A DNA stretch of 32,274 bases from Alphaproteobacteria bacterium (GTDB taxonomy: Bacteria > Pseudomonadota > Alphaproteobacteria > UBA3830), in the NCBI GenBank assembly GCA_015062335.1, contig SUUU01000010.1, forward strand, positions 1-32,274. Direction: 5' to 3'. Positions 16,720 through 25,287 of this stretch are shown here, piece after piece. Within the stretch, counting starts at the first letter, position 1. Each line of letters starts with the position of its first letter. The notes beneath the pieces were generated by a model. The model was given only the letters and a program-made list of their open reading frames with translations, was not told the DNA's origin and did no database searches. A program made the position numbers and the translations under genes.

Positions 16720-16736
16720 ATTGCACTCACTCGACT

Positions 16737-16810
16737 TGGAGCGGGTGAAGGGAATCGAACCCTCGTAACAAGCTTGGGAAGCTTATGCTCTACCATTGAG
16801 CTACACCCGC
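16737..16810 (-). tRNA. tRNA-Gly (anticodon CCC)
   Basis: This 74-base gene has acceptor stem GCGGGTG with CACCCGC, anticodon loop TTCCCAA giving CCC, T-arm GAGGGTTCGATTCCCTTC and an encoded CCA end. It resembles E. coli tRNA-Gly(CCC), which reads GGG. The arn-type operon starts directly downstream. Confidence 0.96.
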
Positions 16811-16820
16811 AACGTATAAA

Positions 16821-16849
16821 TTTATATACCAATGATACCGTAATTGCAA
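16821..16849 (-). promoter_or_regulatory. Promoter of tRNA-Gly (possibly also the arn-type operon)
   Basis: On the minus strand TTGCAA (16849-16844), an exactly 17-base spacer and TATAAA (16826-16821) precede the tRNA 5' end by 10 bases, so transcription would start a few bases before the tRNA. No other convincing promoter lies between the tRNA and arnT. Confidence 0.6.
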
Positions 16850-16927
16850 CATTATGTATTATAGCGCAAGTAGCATTCTCATTTCTTTGTTGTATCCAGT
16901 TTAAATACAAAAAAATTTTAGTCTTTG

Positions 16928-16956
16928 TTGCTTTTTAAACAAATGCATCATATACT
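16928..16956 (+). promoter_or_regulatory. Promoter of tRNA-Gln (and tadA)
   Basis: TTGCTT (16928-16933), a 17-base spacer and TATACT (16951-16956) form a sigma70-type promoter. The expected start is about seven bases before the tRNA-Gln 5' end. Confidence 0.6.
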
Positions 16957-16969
16957 GATCTCGTTTTCT

Positions 16970-17045
16970 TGGGGTGTAGCCAAGTGGTAAGGCAGCGGGT
17001 TTTGATCCCGCCATTTCGTGGGTTCGAGTCCTACCACCCCAGCCA
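16970..17045 (+). tRNA. tRNA-Gln (anticodon UUG)
   Basis: This 76-base gene has acceptor TGGGGTG with CACCCCA, D arm GCCAAGTGGTAAGGC, anticodon stem GCGGG/CCCGC with loop TTTTGAT giving UUG, T-arm GTGGGTTCGAGTCCTAC and encoded CCA. tadA starts 17 bases downstream on the same strand. Confidence 0.97.
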
Positions 17046-17062
17046 TTTGAGATTCGTGTTGT

Positions 17063-17527
17063 ATGATTGTATGTCAGGTGCCGTATGATATCAGTTATAT
17101 GAAGCTTGCGTTATCTGAAGCACAAAAAGCGTTCGATAGAGAATCTGTTCCTGTCGGGGCAGTGGTCGTGTATAATGAAAAGATTATAGCTGCAGCAGGA
17201 AATGAAGTTGAAAAAAATGGCTTAGTTACTTTCCATGCAGAAATGTTGGCAATCACCCAAGCATCTCAAAAATTACAAGAGAAATATTTAACCGAATGCA
17301 CAATGTACGTCACATTGGAACCTTGTGCCATGTGTGCTCAGGCTATCTCATTTGCGCGAATTAAGAATTTGTATTTCGGTGCGTATGATTTCAAATATGG
17401 AGCAATCATTCATGGATGCCACGTATTTCAATATTCTCCACATAAACCAAACGTTATCGGAGGAATACTAGAAACCGAATGCGCCAACATCATTCGAAAC
17501 TTTTTCAACAAAAAACGACAAAATTAA
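17063..17527 (+). CDS. tadA: tRNA-specific adenosine deaminase TadA
   Basis: The product is 154 aa, the usual length. The zinc-deaminase motifs are intact: His58-Ala-Glu60 (TFHAEM) and Pro-Cys88-x-x-Cys91 (LEPCAMC), with VPVGAVVV near the N-terminus and the C-terminal basic helix. It converts the wobble adenosine-34 of tRNA-Arg(ACG) to inosine, allowing CGU/CGC/CGA decoding. No strong Shine-Dalgarno precedes the ATG, which lies 17 bases after tRNA-Gln, so the gene may be expressed from the tRNA promoter. Its stop overlaps by a few bases the stop of a convergent small lipoprotein gene. Confidence 0.95.
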   Translation: MIVCQVPYDISYMKLALSEAQKAFDRESVPVGAVVVYNEKIIAAAGNEVEKNGLVTFHAEMLAITQASQKLQEKYLTECTMYVTLEPCAMCAQAISFARIKNLYFGAYDFKYGAIIHGCHVFQYSPHKPNVIGGILETECANIIRNFFNKKRQN

Positions 17528-17688
17528 TTTTCTCTAATTGATTTCAGCTTTTCTTGCAACTTCCGTTGCTGTGACATTGCGTCATCATAAGAAAACGAAC
17601 TATCTTCTATCGCCGGCAACTCCGGCGTTTTTATCCTACATCCGCTAAGCGTAAAACAAAAAAATAAAATAAAAAGCTGTTTGCACAT
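17524..17688 (-). CDS. Small lipoprotein, 54 aa
   Basis: This short open frame starts with an ATG four bases after the potD-like stop and encodes a compact lipoprotein signal ending in the lipobox LSGC (MCKQLFILFFCFTLSGC). A ~37-residue polar tail rich in Ser, Asp, Gln and Lys (YDDAMSQQRKLQEKLKS) probably forms a short helix. Size and layout recall the small lipoproteins often found at operon ends in Gram-negative bacteria, but I cannot assign a family. It is the last gene of the psd-pssA-potD-like unit and converges on tadA with overlapping stop codons. Easily missed because of its length; the lipobox makes it credible. Confidence 0.65.
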   Translation of the reverse strand: MCKQLFILFFCFTLSGCRIKTPELPAIEDSSFSYDDAMSQQRKLQEKLKSIREN

Positions 17689-17692
17689 TTTT

Positions 17693-18841
17693 TTACATCA
17701 TCGATTTTATTTTAGTAAGCAATCTCGTCCTCAATTTTTCTATACAAGCAGGAACCGGTCTCTCTATATAGCATTTTTTGCAAAAATCAGCGGATGGATA
17801 AATATTTTCGTTATTAACTATATCATTAGCCACGTATTGCTTCGCATCTTTCACACAATTTGCTCTATAAGTCTTATTTGTTATCGCAGAAATTACTTTA
17901 GGATGGAACAAAAAACGCAAAAATGTATATATATTTTTTAAATGTTGAGCTCTCTTCGGAATAGCAATAACGTCAACCCACAATGCCGCTCCTTCTTTGG
18001 GACAAAAAAACTTAATCTGCGGCCGCTTACTGTTTTGTTGAACCTTAACGATATCTCCTGATGTCCCCAAGGTCAATGCAACATCCCCTGAGGATAAATC
18101 TTCAAATCCAAATGAAGTGAACTTATAAATGTAAGGGCGCAATTTCTTTAAGTGCTCAGCGGCCTTTATTATATCGTCTTCATTTGTCGTCTCAGGGTCC
18201 AAGCCTAAATAAGCCAAAATCGCTGGAAAAAGCTCTTCAGGTGAATCGTACACACAAAATCTTTCATTTGATAAAATCTCTGCATTTTTAGGATTCAGAA
18301 ATATTCCCAAACTGTCTTTATCTACGTTCGGAAGAACCCTATCAATCACCGATTCATCTAAACCGATACCAGAAATCCCAAATTGATATGGAACACAAAA
18401 AGCATCTTCACCCGAAAAACAATCTTCTAATTTATCCAAAATAACTTTATCGAATTTCGAAAAATCTATTTTTGATTTGTCTAATGGCTGATATACCTGT
18501 GCTGACAATTGACGAAAAAAATTTGGCCACGCAGTTGGAAATACCAAATCATACCGAGAACCTCCCGCCAGCATTTTTGCTTCCAAAATTTCGTTAGAAT
18601 CAAACACATCAACAACGACCTTAATCCCTGTTAATTCCTCAAAAATTTCAACAAATTCATAAGGCAAGTAATCTATTCCAACAATTAAATTCAGCTTTTT
18701 TTCTTGATCAATGTCACGCCATTGTTCCTTTGATAACTCCAGATATAACGGTGAGCTCAAACAAGCCGGCTTCCTCTTTTCAGAAAGCCAACTTACCAAA
18801 ACGAAACAACCGACTAACAAAAATAAAATAAGCTTATTCAT
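17693..18841 (-). CDS. Polyamine-type ABC transporter substrate-binding protein (PotD/PotF-like)
   Basis: The product is 382 aa with a hydrophobic N-terminus (KLILFLLVGCFVLVSWL) acting as a signal or anchor. The mature fold matches family 1 polyamine-binding proteins: LNLIVGIDYLPYEFVEIFEELTG is the usual N-terminal strand-helix, then EAKMLAGGSRYDLVFPT, the aromatic-rich VPYQFGISGIGLDES and later VALTLGTSGDIVKVQ and EGAALWVDVIAIPKRA. Its ligand would be putrescine, spermidine or a related cation. No PotA, PotB or PotC lies in the window, so the membrane and ATPase subunits are elsewhere or absent. The ATG directly abuts the pssA stop, without its own clear ribosome-binding site, implying coupled translation. 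Confidence 0.85.
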   Translation of the reverse strand: MNKLILFLLVGCFVLVSWLSEKRKPACLSSPLYLELSKEQWRDIDQEKKLNLIVGIDYLPYEFVEIFEELTGIKVVVDVFDSNEILEAKMLAGGSRYDLVFPTAWPNFFRQLSAQVYQPLDKSKIDFSKFDKVILDKLEDCFSGEDAFCVPYQFGISGIGLDESVIDRVLPNVDKDSLGIFLNPKNAEILSNERFCVYDSPEELFPAILAYLGLDPETTNEDDIIKAAEHLKKLRPYIYKFTSFGFEDLSSGDVALTLGTSGDIVKVQQNSKRPQIKFFCPKEGAALWVDVIAIPKRAQHLKNIYTFLRFLFHPKVISAITNKTYRANCVKDAKQYVANDIVNNENIYPSADFCKKCYIERPVPACIEKLRTRLLTKIKSMM

Positions 18842-19771
18842 TTAACTGTTTTTATTTGAATCAGTTTGAATTTTTTGTTGATTCGATACTGCACTAGTGT
18901 ACATATAAGCGCCAATGGGTATCAGGATTACGTATAAACCTATCAACATTGATAAAGCAAGCCACAAATCGGTGACCAGGCATATTACAATCAACGCGAT
19001 ACAGGTTAAAGCCATCCACGCATTCGCCTTATCAACCTCCAACATTTTTGACGAAATTGTTTTGACCGTACTTATCATAAGCACTCCTGACACAAACAAA
19101 GAACAGGCAATTATTGTTGGAGTTACAAAACACAAGCGCTCAGTCGTAAAGAACAGAATCATTGGAAACAAAGATAAAATAGCTCCAGCAGGCGCTGGTA
19201 CCCCTGTAAAATACTTTTTATCTAGATCAGAAATTTGCACATCCGGACCGTGCGACACATTGAACCTCGCTAATCTCATTGCACAACATACTGCATAAAA
19301 CATGCATATAGCCCAACCTGCCTTACCTACATAGCTCATCGATATCAAATACAAAATAACCGTCGGAGCCACTCCGAAACAAACCAAATCCGACAATGAA
19401 TCCAGCTGAACACCAAAAGGCGAAGATTGCCCAAAAAACCGAGCCACTTTTCCATCACACATATCTAAAAGAGAAGAAATAAACACACATAAAACGGCAT
19501 ATTCCCACTCTCTTGATAGAGCAAATCTAATCGCAGACAATCCAAAGCACATAGCCGCAATAGTCACCGCGTTAGGTAAAAATCGAGTAACTTTGAAATA
19601 TTTTTGCTTAGAATCGCCTGAAACTTCCCTCTCTAATACTTGCTCTTCAGCAGATACCTCCATCTTCGTCTCTATTTTTCGTCCCGAAATCTTGTTTTTT
19701 TGAACACCTGCTGATTTTCCTGTTTTCTTAACTACCGGATCTTCAGCAGTATTTTTACTTTCATCCATCAT
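18842..19771 (-). CDS. pssA: CDP-diacylglycerol-serine O-phosphatidyltransferase
   Basis: The product is 309 aa. The CDP-alcohol phosphotransferase signature DGxxAR-(8)-GxxxDxxxD is complete at residues 106-128 (CDGKVARFF through FGVQLDSLSD). About eight membrane helices follow in the C-terminal two-thirds. It makes phosphatidylserine from CDP-diacylglycerol and serine at the inner membrane, the step before Psd. A charged, Lys/Glu-rich extension of about 60 residues precedes the first helix, longer than in typical PssA of this membrane type. AAGGAG precedes the start, which overlaps the psd stop by four bases. Confidence 0.95.
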   Translation of the reverse strand: MMDESKNTAEDPVVKKTGKSAGVQKNKISGRKIETKMEVSAEEQVLEREVSGDSKQKYFKVTRFLPNAVTIAAMCFGLSAIRFALSREWEYAVLCVFISSLLDMCDGKVARFFGQSSPFGVQLDSLSDLVCFGVAPTVILYLISMSYVGKAGWAICMFYAVCCAMRLARFNVSHGPDVQISDLDKKYFTGVPAPAGAILSLFPMILFFTTERLCFVTPTIIACSLFVSGVLMISTVKTISSKMLEVDKANAWMALTCIALIVICLVTDLWLALSMLIGLYVILIPIGAYMYTSAVSNQQKIQTDSNKNS

Positions 19772-20427
19772 TCATCTCCTTCTTTAAAATTTGCTAGTAT
19801 TGTTTCACCAGCCACCGTAATCTGCCCTTCTTCCACAGAAACAGCCACATTCGTCGGCAAATAAATATCAACTCGACTGCCAAATCTGATAATTCCGACT
19901 CTCTGCCCCCTTTCCAAAATGTCCCCCTCTCGAATATCGCAACGAATTCGACGAGCTATCAATCCGGCAATTTGCACAAAAACTATTTGCTGACCATTCT
20001 CCATAGTAACGTAAGTTGCCAACCGCTCATTATATTCATTCGCCTTATCTAAAGTAACGTTAAAGCGCTTTCCCTCAACATATAAAAGTTTTTCAACAAC
20101 ACCCGCCACAGGCGTCCTGTTCACATGAACATTCAGAACACTCATAAAGATGCTTATCTTTGTCCTCTTTCCCTCTAAACCCAACTCCGCTGGAGGATCA
20201 ACCTCTGAAATTTTCAAAATGATACCGTCAGCAGGGCTAACAGCCACTCCTTTTTTCTTCGGAGGAATCCTCTCCGGATCTCTGAAAAACAACAAGCACG
20301 CAAAGCCAAATGCGAAACCTATCCAAAACAAACATTCACTGACAAAACCCAAAAAATAGGAAGCCGCCCATATAACTAAAGCTACTGTCCATCCGTCTTT
20401 ATCGAAATAAGGCAATTTTACAGTCAT
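19768..20427 (-). CDS. psd: Phosphatidylserine decarboxylase
   Basis: The product is 219 aa from the ATG at 20427, which has AGGAG a few bases upstream; a GTG at 20442 has no such site. Two N-terminal membrane helices (about 12-48) are followed by FFRDPER, VSPADG (65-70), MSVLNVHVNR (95-104) and the self-cleavage site FGSR (182-185), where Ser184 becomes the pyruvoyl group. This is the short Psd type typical of alphaproteobacteria. It decarboxylates phosphatidylserine to phosphatidylethanolamine. First gene of the unit psd-pssA-potD-like-lipoprotein. Confidence 0.95.
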   Translation of the reverse strand: MTVKLPYFDKDGWTVALVIWAASYFLGFVSECLFWIGFAFGFACLLFFRDPERIPPKKKGVAVSPADGIILKISEVDPPAELGLEGKRTKISIFMSVLNVHVNRTPVAGVVEKLLYVEGKRFNVTLDKANEYNERLATYVTMENGQQIVFVQIAGLIARRIRCDIREGDILERGQRVGIIRFGSRVDIYLPTNVAVSVEEGQITVAGETILANFKEGDE

Positions 20428-20451
20428 TGAAACTCCTAACACAATCTCTTG

Positions 20452-20480
20452 ATTGTATCACACTTTCCCATTAATTTCAA
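20452..20480 (-). promoter_or_regulatory. Promoter of the psd-pssA operon
   Basis: On the minus strand TTGAAA (20480-20475), a 17-base spacer ending in TGA, and TACAAT (20457-20452) form a sigma70 promoter with an extended -10 element. The 6-bp inverted repeat ACAATC-TCTT-GATTGT (20441-20456) overlaps the -10 box and the start point and could be an operator. Confidence 0.6.
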
Positions 20481-20617
20481 TTAAAAGCGAAAAATTGCCT
20501 CAACTGATTCATAAAATTGGGCCCAAGAGTCTTTCATCTGACAATTTTTAATTTCGGAGCACAGCCTGATATCTTTTTCTCATTTTCGTGTTTCTTCCTT
20601 AGCCAGAACCTTTCGTA

Positions 20618-21454
20618 TTACATAACAGATTGAAAAACAACCAAATCATTAGCTTTTGAATTCACATTTCTCTCATAAAAAAACATATATTGCTGAACAA
20701 CTCCGCCAACATCTCCTAATCGAAGTTCAGAAACATTAAAATATCCTTCATAATAGGTATCGATAATTCGCTTGATCCACACATCGACAGGAAACGCATC
20801 AAGTTTATGTAATCCAAATAAAGCGATACAATTTGCAACTTTGTCACCTACTCCATGCAACCTTTTTAAGCGTAAAACGGATTGCTTGCAAGACATTGTT
20901 GATAAAACCTCTACATCAAACTTTTTTTCGTATATTTCATTAGCTATCGCTTTCAAATAACTTGTCCTGTATCCCAATTTCAAAGAATCCCATTCAGAAT
21001 CCGACCATCTCAATATATCTTCAGGCATTGGGAATTTATTATTATTCAATCTACATAGATTGGCTATACACTTTTTTATTCGACTAATATTATTTTGTTG
21101 CGAAATAACAAATGAAACTATCACTTCCCACAGATTTTGTCGCAATATACGAATACCATGACTAAATCTGACAGCCCTGCAAAGATATCCATCTTGAGAG
21201 TTTTCTACCCGTTGAATTATATCCGAGTAATCTGTATCTAAATCAAAATACGACCACCAAAAATCATAAAACTGAGAATCAGAACAAAAAAACTGATGTT
21301 CAATTCCTGATTTATTGACCACCAAAACTTCATTAAGGGCATGCACCTCCCATGCATGATCATCTATGCGGTACATACGAAAGCACTGCCCAGAATCAGC
21401 GATTTGATCTATATCAAAATATGGCAATTTTAGCTGCAGCATATATCGATACAT
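20618..21454 (-). CDS. ogg: 8-oxoguanine DNA glycosylase/AP lyase, OGG1 type
   Basis: The product is 278 aa. The N-terminal OGG domain carries SGQCFRMYRI and WWSYFDLDTDY. The HhH-GPD domain carries LWEVIVSFVISQQNNISRIK (about 108-127) and the helix-hairpin-helix LKRLHGVGDKVANCIALFGL (196-215). Lys205 and Asp224 (FPVDVW) have the same 19-residue spacing as the catalytic pair Lys249/Asp268 of human OGG1. It should excise 8-oxoguanine and nick the strand. GAAGGA precedes the ATG. The first 25 bases overlap the 3' end of clpB in another frame, so its translation is probably coupled to the chaperone gene. Confidence 0.9.
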   Translation of the reverse strand: MYRYMLQLKLPYFDIDQIADSGQCFRMYRIDDHAWEVHALNEVLVVNKSGIEHQFFCSDSQFYDFWWSYFDLDTDYSDIIQRVENSQDGYLCRAVRFSHGIRILRQNLWEVIVSFVISQQNNISRIKKCIANLCRLNNNKFPMPEDILRWSDSEWDSLKLGYRTSYLKAIANEIYEKKFDVEVLSTMSCKQSVLRLKRLHGVGDKVANCIALFGLHKLDAFPVDVWIKRIIDTYYEGYFNVSELRLGDVGGVVQQYMFFYERNVNSKANDLVVFQSVM

Positions 21455-23967
21455 CCGTCCTTCAAAGTGATGTGAGCTCTGCTTCCCTCGATCAATTCCT
21501 CAGAAATAATTTTACGAGCAATTCCATCATATAATTCTTTTTGAAGTATCCTTTTTAATGGTCTCGCGCCATACAGAGGATCATATCCTTTTTCGCACAA
21601 CCAGTTTTTCACAGATTCATCAATTGTTAGAAAAATATGCTTATCATCTAATCGATAGAACAATTTATTCAGTTGTATATTAACAATATCCAACATATTA
21701 TTTTTTGAAAGGTTATTAAATATCAAAATTTCATCCAAACGATTAATCAACTCGGGTCTAAAATGAGATTTCACAACCCTCATTACATTTTCTTTTACAT
21801 TTGATGTTTCGTTTTCACTTATAAAATATTCAGCGCCTAAATTTGATGTTAGTATTATGATAGCATTTTTAAAATTAACATTTCTTCCTAAACCATCCGT
21901 TAGGTGTCCTTCGTCCAAAACCTGAAGCAAAATGTTAAATACGTCATTATGAGCCTTTTCAACTTCATCGAACAGTACAACAGCGTACGGACGACGGCGT
22001 ATAGCTTCAGTTAACTCTCCTCCTTGTTCATATCCAACATATCCCGGAGGAGCGCCGATTAACCTTGAAACAGAATGTTTTTCCATATACTCGGACATAT
22101 CAATTCGAATCATATTGTTTTTGTCATCAAACAAAAATTGAGCTAAGGCTTTGGATAATTCTGTTTTTCCAACACCGGTAGGACCGAGAAACAAAAATGA
22201 TCCCAAAGGCCTATTTGGATCGGAAATTCCCGCACGTGAACGACGAATGCAATCTGCTATTGCATTAACAGCATTATCTTGACCCACAACTGAATTTTTT
22301 AGATAAGTCTCGATATTTAATAACTTCTCTTTTTCACCCATCATCATTTTTTCTATAGGAATTCCCGTCCAGCGAGAAACAACGACAGCGATATCATCTG
22401 CGGTAACTTCATCATTTTTCTTACCTTCCGAACTCTTTTGGCACTCTGTCAAACGCTTTTCTAAAGCAGGAATCGTACTATACAACAACTCCCCTGCCCT
22501 TGCAAAATCAGCATTACGTTGAGCAGATTCCGCTTCATTTTTAGACTCTTCTATTTTACTTTTTAATTGTTTAATCTTATCAATATTCTTTTTTTCCTGA
22601 CGCCACCTTGCGTTGAGATCTCCAGATTTCTTTTCGTATTCATTTAATTCTGATTGTAATTTTGCAAGCCGCTCTTTCGATTCTGAGTCAGTTTCTTTTT
22701 TCAAAACTTCTTGCTCTATTTTTAACTGCATAACCTTTCTGTCAATCTCATCAATTTGTTCAGGCTTGGAATCCATGATCATTTTTAGACGACTAGCAGC
22801 TTCATCCATTAAATCAATTGCTTTATCAGGCAAAAAACGATCACTTATGTATCGATGTGAATAGTTACACGCAGCAATAATTGCTGCGTCACTGATTCTA
22901 ACTCCATGATGCAATTCATATTTTGATTTCAATCCCCTAAGAATCGAAACAGAGTCCTGAACTGATGGTTCAGTAACATATACTGGCTGAAAACGTCGCG
23001 CAAAAGCAGAATCTTTCTCTATATATTTCCTATATTCATCTAAGGTTGTAGAACCGATACATCTTAATTCCCCTCGAGCCAGCGCTGGTTTTAACATGTT
23101 AGATGCATCCATAGCTCCATCTTGACCGGCTCCCATCAATGTATGGATTTCATCAATAAAAAGAACAATATTATTATTTTGTGAAACGTCTTTCAAAACG
23201 GCTTTCAATCGTTCTTCAAACTCTCCTCGAAATTTGGCTCCAGCTATCAGCAATCCGATATCAAGTGACATAATTTTTTTATTTCTAATCGAATCGGGTA
23301 CATCATTATTAATGATTCGACTAGCCAATCCTTCGACGATAGCCGTTTTACCCACCCCAGGTTCTCCTATCAAAATTGGATTATTTTTGGTGCGTCTGGA
23401 TAATACCTGTAAAGTCCTGCGAATTTCATCATCTCTTCCTATCACTGGATCTAATTTTCCATGACCAGCTAACTCTGTAATATTTTTTGCATATCGATTA
23501 AGAGCATCGAATCCCGCTTCTGCATTATCTGTATTTACATTTTTATTCATTCTGACTTCTCCTATTACTTCCTCAATTTTCTGTAAATCTCCATCACATT
23601 GATTTAGCAAAGGTTGTATTGTCTTTGACCTAAGCAAACAATACATCATGCTATCCAATCCAATAAACTGATCATTTAATCGCCTAGCTCTCTTGTCAGC
23701 ATCTTGAAGCACATCATACAACTCACGAGATATCGATAGCTGTCCTTCGCCATATACCTGCGCAATTTTACCTATACCGTCTTCACATAGTTGTTTTAAC
23801 TTATCTCTATTTAGGTGCTGAAATATTTTAACGATCAAGTAATCATCTTTAACTATCGCCGCAAGCAAAACATGCAATGGAAAAATAAACTGATGATTGT
23901 GTTTCCTTGCTAAATCCTGTGATTCCTGCAGTAAGAGAATAACTGCTTGTGTCATATTTTGATTCAT
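21430..23967 (-). CDS. clpB: ATP-dependent disaggregase ClpB
   Basis: The product is 845 aa, near the usual ~857. In order: N-domain (1-150), first AAA+ module with Walker A GEPGVGKT at 201-208 and [13 protein letters not shown], the Glu/Lys-rich middle coiled coil (about 400-520) that separates ClpB from ClpA/ClpC, then a second AAA+ module with GPTGVGKTE and [11 protein letters not shown], and a C-terminal domain with [12 protein letters not shown]. It threads aggregated proteins through its hexamer with DnaK. GGAGG precedes the ATG. An extended -10 (TGATACAAT) lies upstream; I see no clear heat-shock sigma32 promoter. Confidence 0.97.
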   Translation of the reverse strand: MNQNMTQAVILLLQESQDLARKHNHQFIFPLHVLLAAIVKDDYLIVKIFQHLNRDKLKQLCEDGIGKIAQVYGEGQLSISRELYDVLQDADKRARRLNDQFIGLDSMMYCLLRSKTIQPLLNQCDGDLQKIEEVIGEVRMNKNVNTDNAEAGFDALNRYAKNITELAGHGKLDPVIGRDDEIRRTLQVLSRRTKNNPILIGEPGVGKTAIVEGLASRIINNDVPDSIRNKKIMSLDIGLLIAGAKFRGEFEERLKAVLKDVSQNNNIVLFIDEIHTLMGAGQDGAMDASNMLKPALARGELRCIGSTTLDEYRKYIEKDSAFARRFQPVYVTEPSVQDSVSILRGLKSKYELHHGVRISDAAIIAACNYSHRYISDRFLPDKAIDLMDEAASRLKMIMDSKPEQIDEIDRKVMQLKIEQEVLKKETDSESKERLAKLQSELNEYEKKSGDLNARWRQEKKNIDKIKQLKSKIEESKNEAESAQRNADFARAGELLYSTIPALEKRLTECQKSSEGKKNDEVTADDIAVVVSRWTGIPIEKMMMGEKEKLLNIETYLKNSVVGQDNAVNAIADCIRRSRAGISDPNRPLGSFLFLGPTGVGKTELSKALAQFLFDDKNNMIRIDMSEYMEKHSVSRLIGAPPGYVGYEQGGELTEAIRRRPYAVVLFDEVEKAHNDVFNILLQVLDEGHLTDGLGRNVNFKNAIIILTSNLGAEYFISENETSNVKENVMRVVKSHFRPELINRLDEILIFNNLSKNNMLDIVNIQLNKLFYRLDDKHIFLTIDESVKNWLCEKGYDPLYGARPLKRILQKELYDGIARKIISEELIEGSRAHITLKDGCIDICCS

Positions 23968-23997
23968 ACATATACCTCCATCATTCCCTCGTACTCG

Positions 23998-24003
23998 ATT
24001 GTA
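23998..24003 (-). promoter_or_regulatory. Extended -10 promoter element before clpB
   Basis: TGATACAAT on the minus strand, about 30 bases before the clpB start, is the same nine bases as the -10 region of the psd promoter. The -35 position (TTATTA) is weak, so promoter strength would rest on the TG extension. Confidence 0.4.
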
Positions 24004-24029
24004 TCATATTAAAAGATAAATAATAATGT

Positions 24030-24692
24030 TTAAAAATTTTCATCGTCAGATACATTCCTCGAAGAAAAAGATCGCTCTCTTTCTCGAAAACAAGAGAAAT
24101 GTTGCAAATACTTCATTAAAAAAATATCTCTGGAAAAAAAAACCGTATGTTCAGTTGGAACTAGCAATACCTTATTACAATTTTCCACATTATTTTTATG
24201 ATTTTTTACATCAATTGCAAAGGCAACGATGTCAATTGCGGTGGAATCTTTCACCGTAATGGATGGATTAAGAACTTCTTTACAAAAACAGTCCTCAAGA
24301 AAATCTTCATCATAGATGCATCTCATATTCTCAGTTAAAGAAGGTTCCGCAATGTATATCAATGGTTGCAAATAACCATCTTTAGCAAACTTCTCAGATA
24401 GTCCTAATGCTTTGTAAGGAATGTATCCTGAAATAGCTCCACTTTGCCCCTCTGTTCCATTCATGTCTGATGCTGGCCGAGGCAATCGTTTGTTATTCGC
24501 AACAAAAGATGCCAATGCAACCACCACAATATCAATATTGCTTTTTGTAACTTGTGTTTTCACAGCCTTGTTAACAATCATGTTTTTTCTAATCATCGCA
24601 CCAGATACGATAGCTAAAATTGCTATAGCTACAGCTATTTCTAATAAAACAGAACCTTTTTTAGAGTTTAAAAAGGATAACGCAGTCATCAT
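24030..24692 (-). CDS. Pseudopilin (type II secretion/type IV pilus-like)
   Basis: The product is about 220 aa from the ATG at 24692. A 13-residue leader ends in Lys-Lys-Gly, then SVLLEIAVAIAILAIVSG supplies the class III prepilin cleavage site with Glu at +5 and the long hydrophobic assembly helix. The globular part carries NNKRLPRPAS, SGYIPYKALGL and KDGYLQPLIYI, the R-L-P-x-P-A / G-x-x-P-x-K-x-L-G-L / D-G pattern of a pseudopilin group seen in alphaproteobacteria, and a closing VFFSRD. A TTG/ATG-rich extension up to 24743 is open but would give an unusually long leader. It overlaps the preceding pseudopilin gene by 32 bases. Confidence 0.8.
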   Translation of the reverse strand: MMTALSFLNSKKGSVLLEIAVAIAILAIVSGAMIRKNMIVNKAVKTQVTKSNIDIVVVALASFVANNKRLPRPASDMNGTEGQSGAISGYIPYKALGLSEKFAKDGYLQPLIYIAEPSLTENMRCIYDEDFLEDCFCKEVLNPSITVKDSTAIDIVAFAIDVKNHKNNVENCNKVLLVPTEHTVFFSRDIFLMKYLQHFSCFRERERSFSSRNVSDDENF

Positions 24693-25287
24693 TTTTATTG
24701 TGGAAATTATAACTAGATCCGGAGATGACATCTTCCGATGCATCCTGAGCTTTCATAACTTGAACATCTCCTTCTTCGGGTAATCCGGTATCAATACTTT
24801 TATCAATATAATGAGCGTTAGCAGCTGACAAAACTCCGGAAAAATGCTTATTATCTTGCGTTCCTTTGGTTAGCACGATCCACATGCCCGGTTTTCCGGG
24901 AATATTTGAAGAAATTGAAAAACATCCTCCGCATTTAGCTGTAGGAAATCCATTTCTCATCTCAGTCGTAATCAATCCCGCCTTTAACAGATGGCTCCAA
25001 AAACGTTTCACATCATCTATCGATTCAATTTGTCCTGATCCATTTCCGTTATCCAACGATAAATCTATCAATTCTTTTGCATTCACTAAATCTCCTGGAA
25101 ATGCTCCATATTTATCAGAAAAAGAATTAATAGCAACTCGAAAAGATTCAACTTGATCTATTGTCGCCCTTAGTTTGGCAGTTTGAATCAAATCCTTACC
25201 TTTTAAAGAAAATGTCGCTATCAAGCTAATAACTAATACAGCAATAGCTACTTCAATTAAGGAAAACCCTCTATTTACGTTTTTCAT
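24661..25287 (-). CDS. Pseudopilin (type II secretion/type IV pilus-like)
   Basis: The product is 208 aa. The leader MKNVNRG is followed by FSLIEVAIAVLVISLIATFS, a textbook prepilin peptidase site with Phe+1 and Glu+5 and the assembly helix. Next come a helical stalk (LRATIDQVESFRVAINSFSD) and the KYGAFPGDL motif of GspG-like pseudopilins and their relatives. A Cys-x-x-Cys (KCGGCF) lies mid-domain. It overlaps the secretin gene by 17 bases and the next pseudopilin by 32, so all three are translationally linked. It probably forms part of a short periplasmic pseudopilus with the secretin. No ATPase, platform or prepilin peptidase gene is in the window. Confidence 0.85.
   Translation of the reverse strand: MKNVNRGFSLIEVAIAVLVISLIATFSLKGKDLIQTAKLRATIDQVESFRVAINSFSDKYGAFPGDLVNAKELIDLSLDNGNGSGQIESIDDVKRFWSHLLKAGLITTEMRNGFPTAKCGGCFSISSNIPGKPGMWIVLTKGTQDNKHFSGVLSAANAHYIDKSIDTGLPEEGDVQVMKAQDASEDVISGSSYNFHNKNDDCVILFKL

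Noticed and set aside
16615-16938. 107-codon plus-strand open frame over arnT start and tRNA-Gly
   Set aside because: It runs antisense through a tRNA gene and the arnT 5' end and has no ribosome-binding site.
23968-24029. Heat-shock sigma32 promoter for clpB
   Set aside because: No CTTGAA/CCCCAT pair at proper spacing; only an extended -10 of the sigma70 type is visible.
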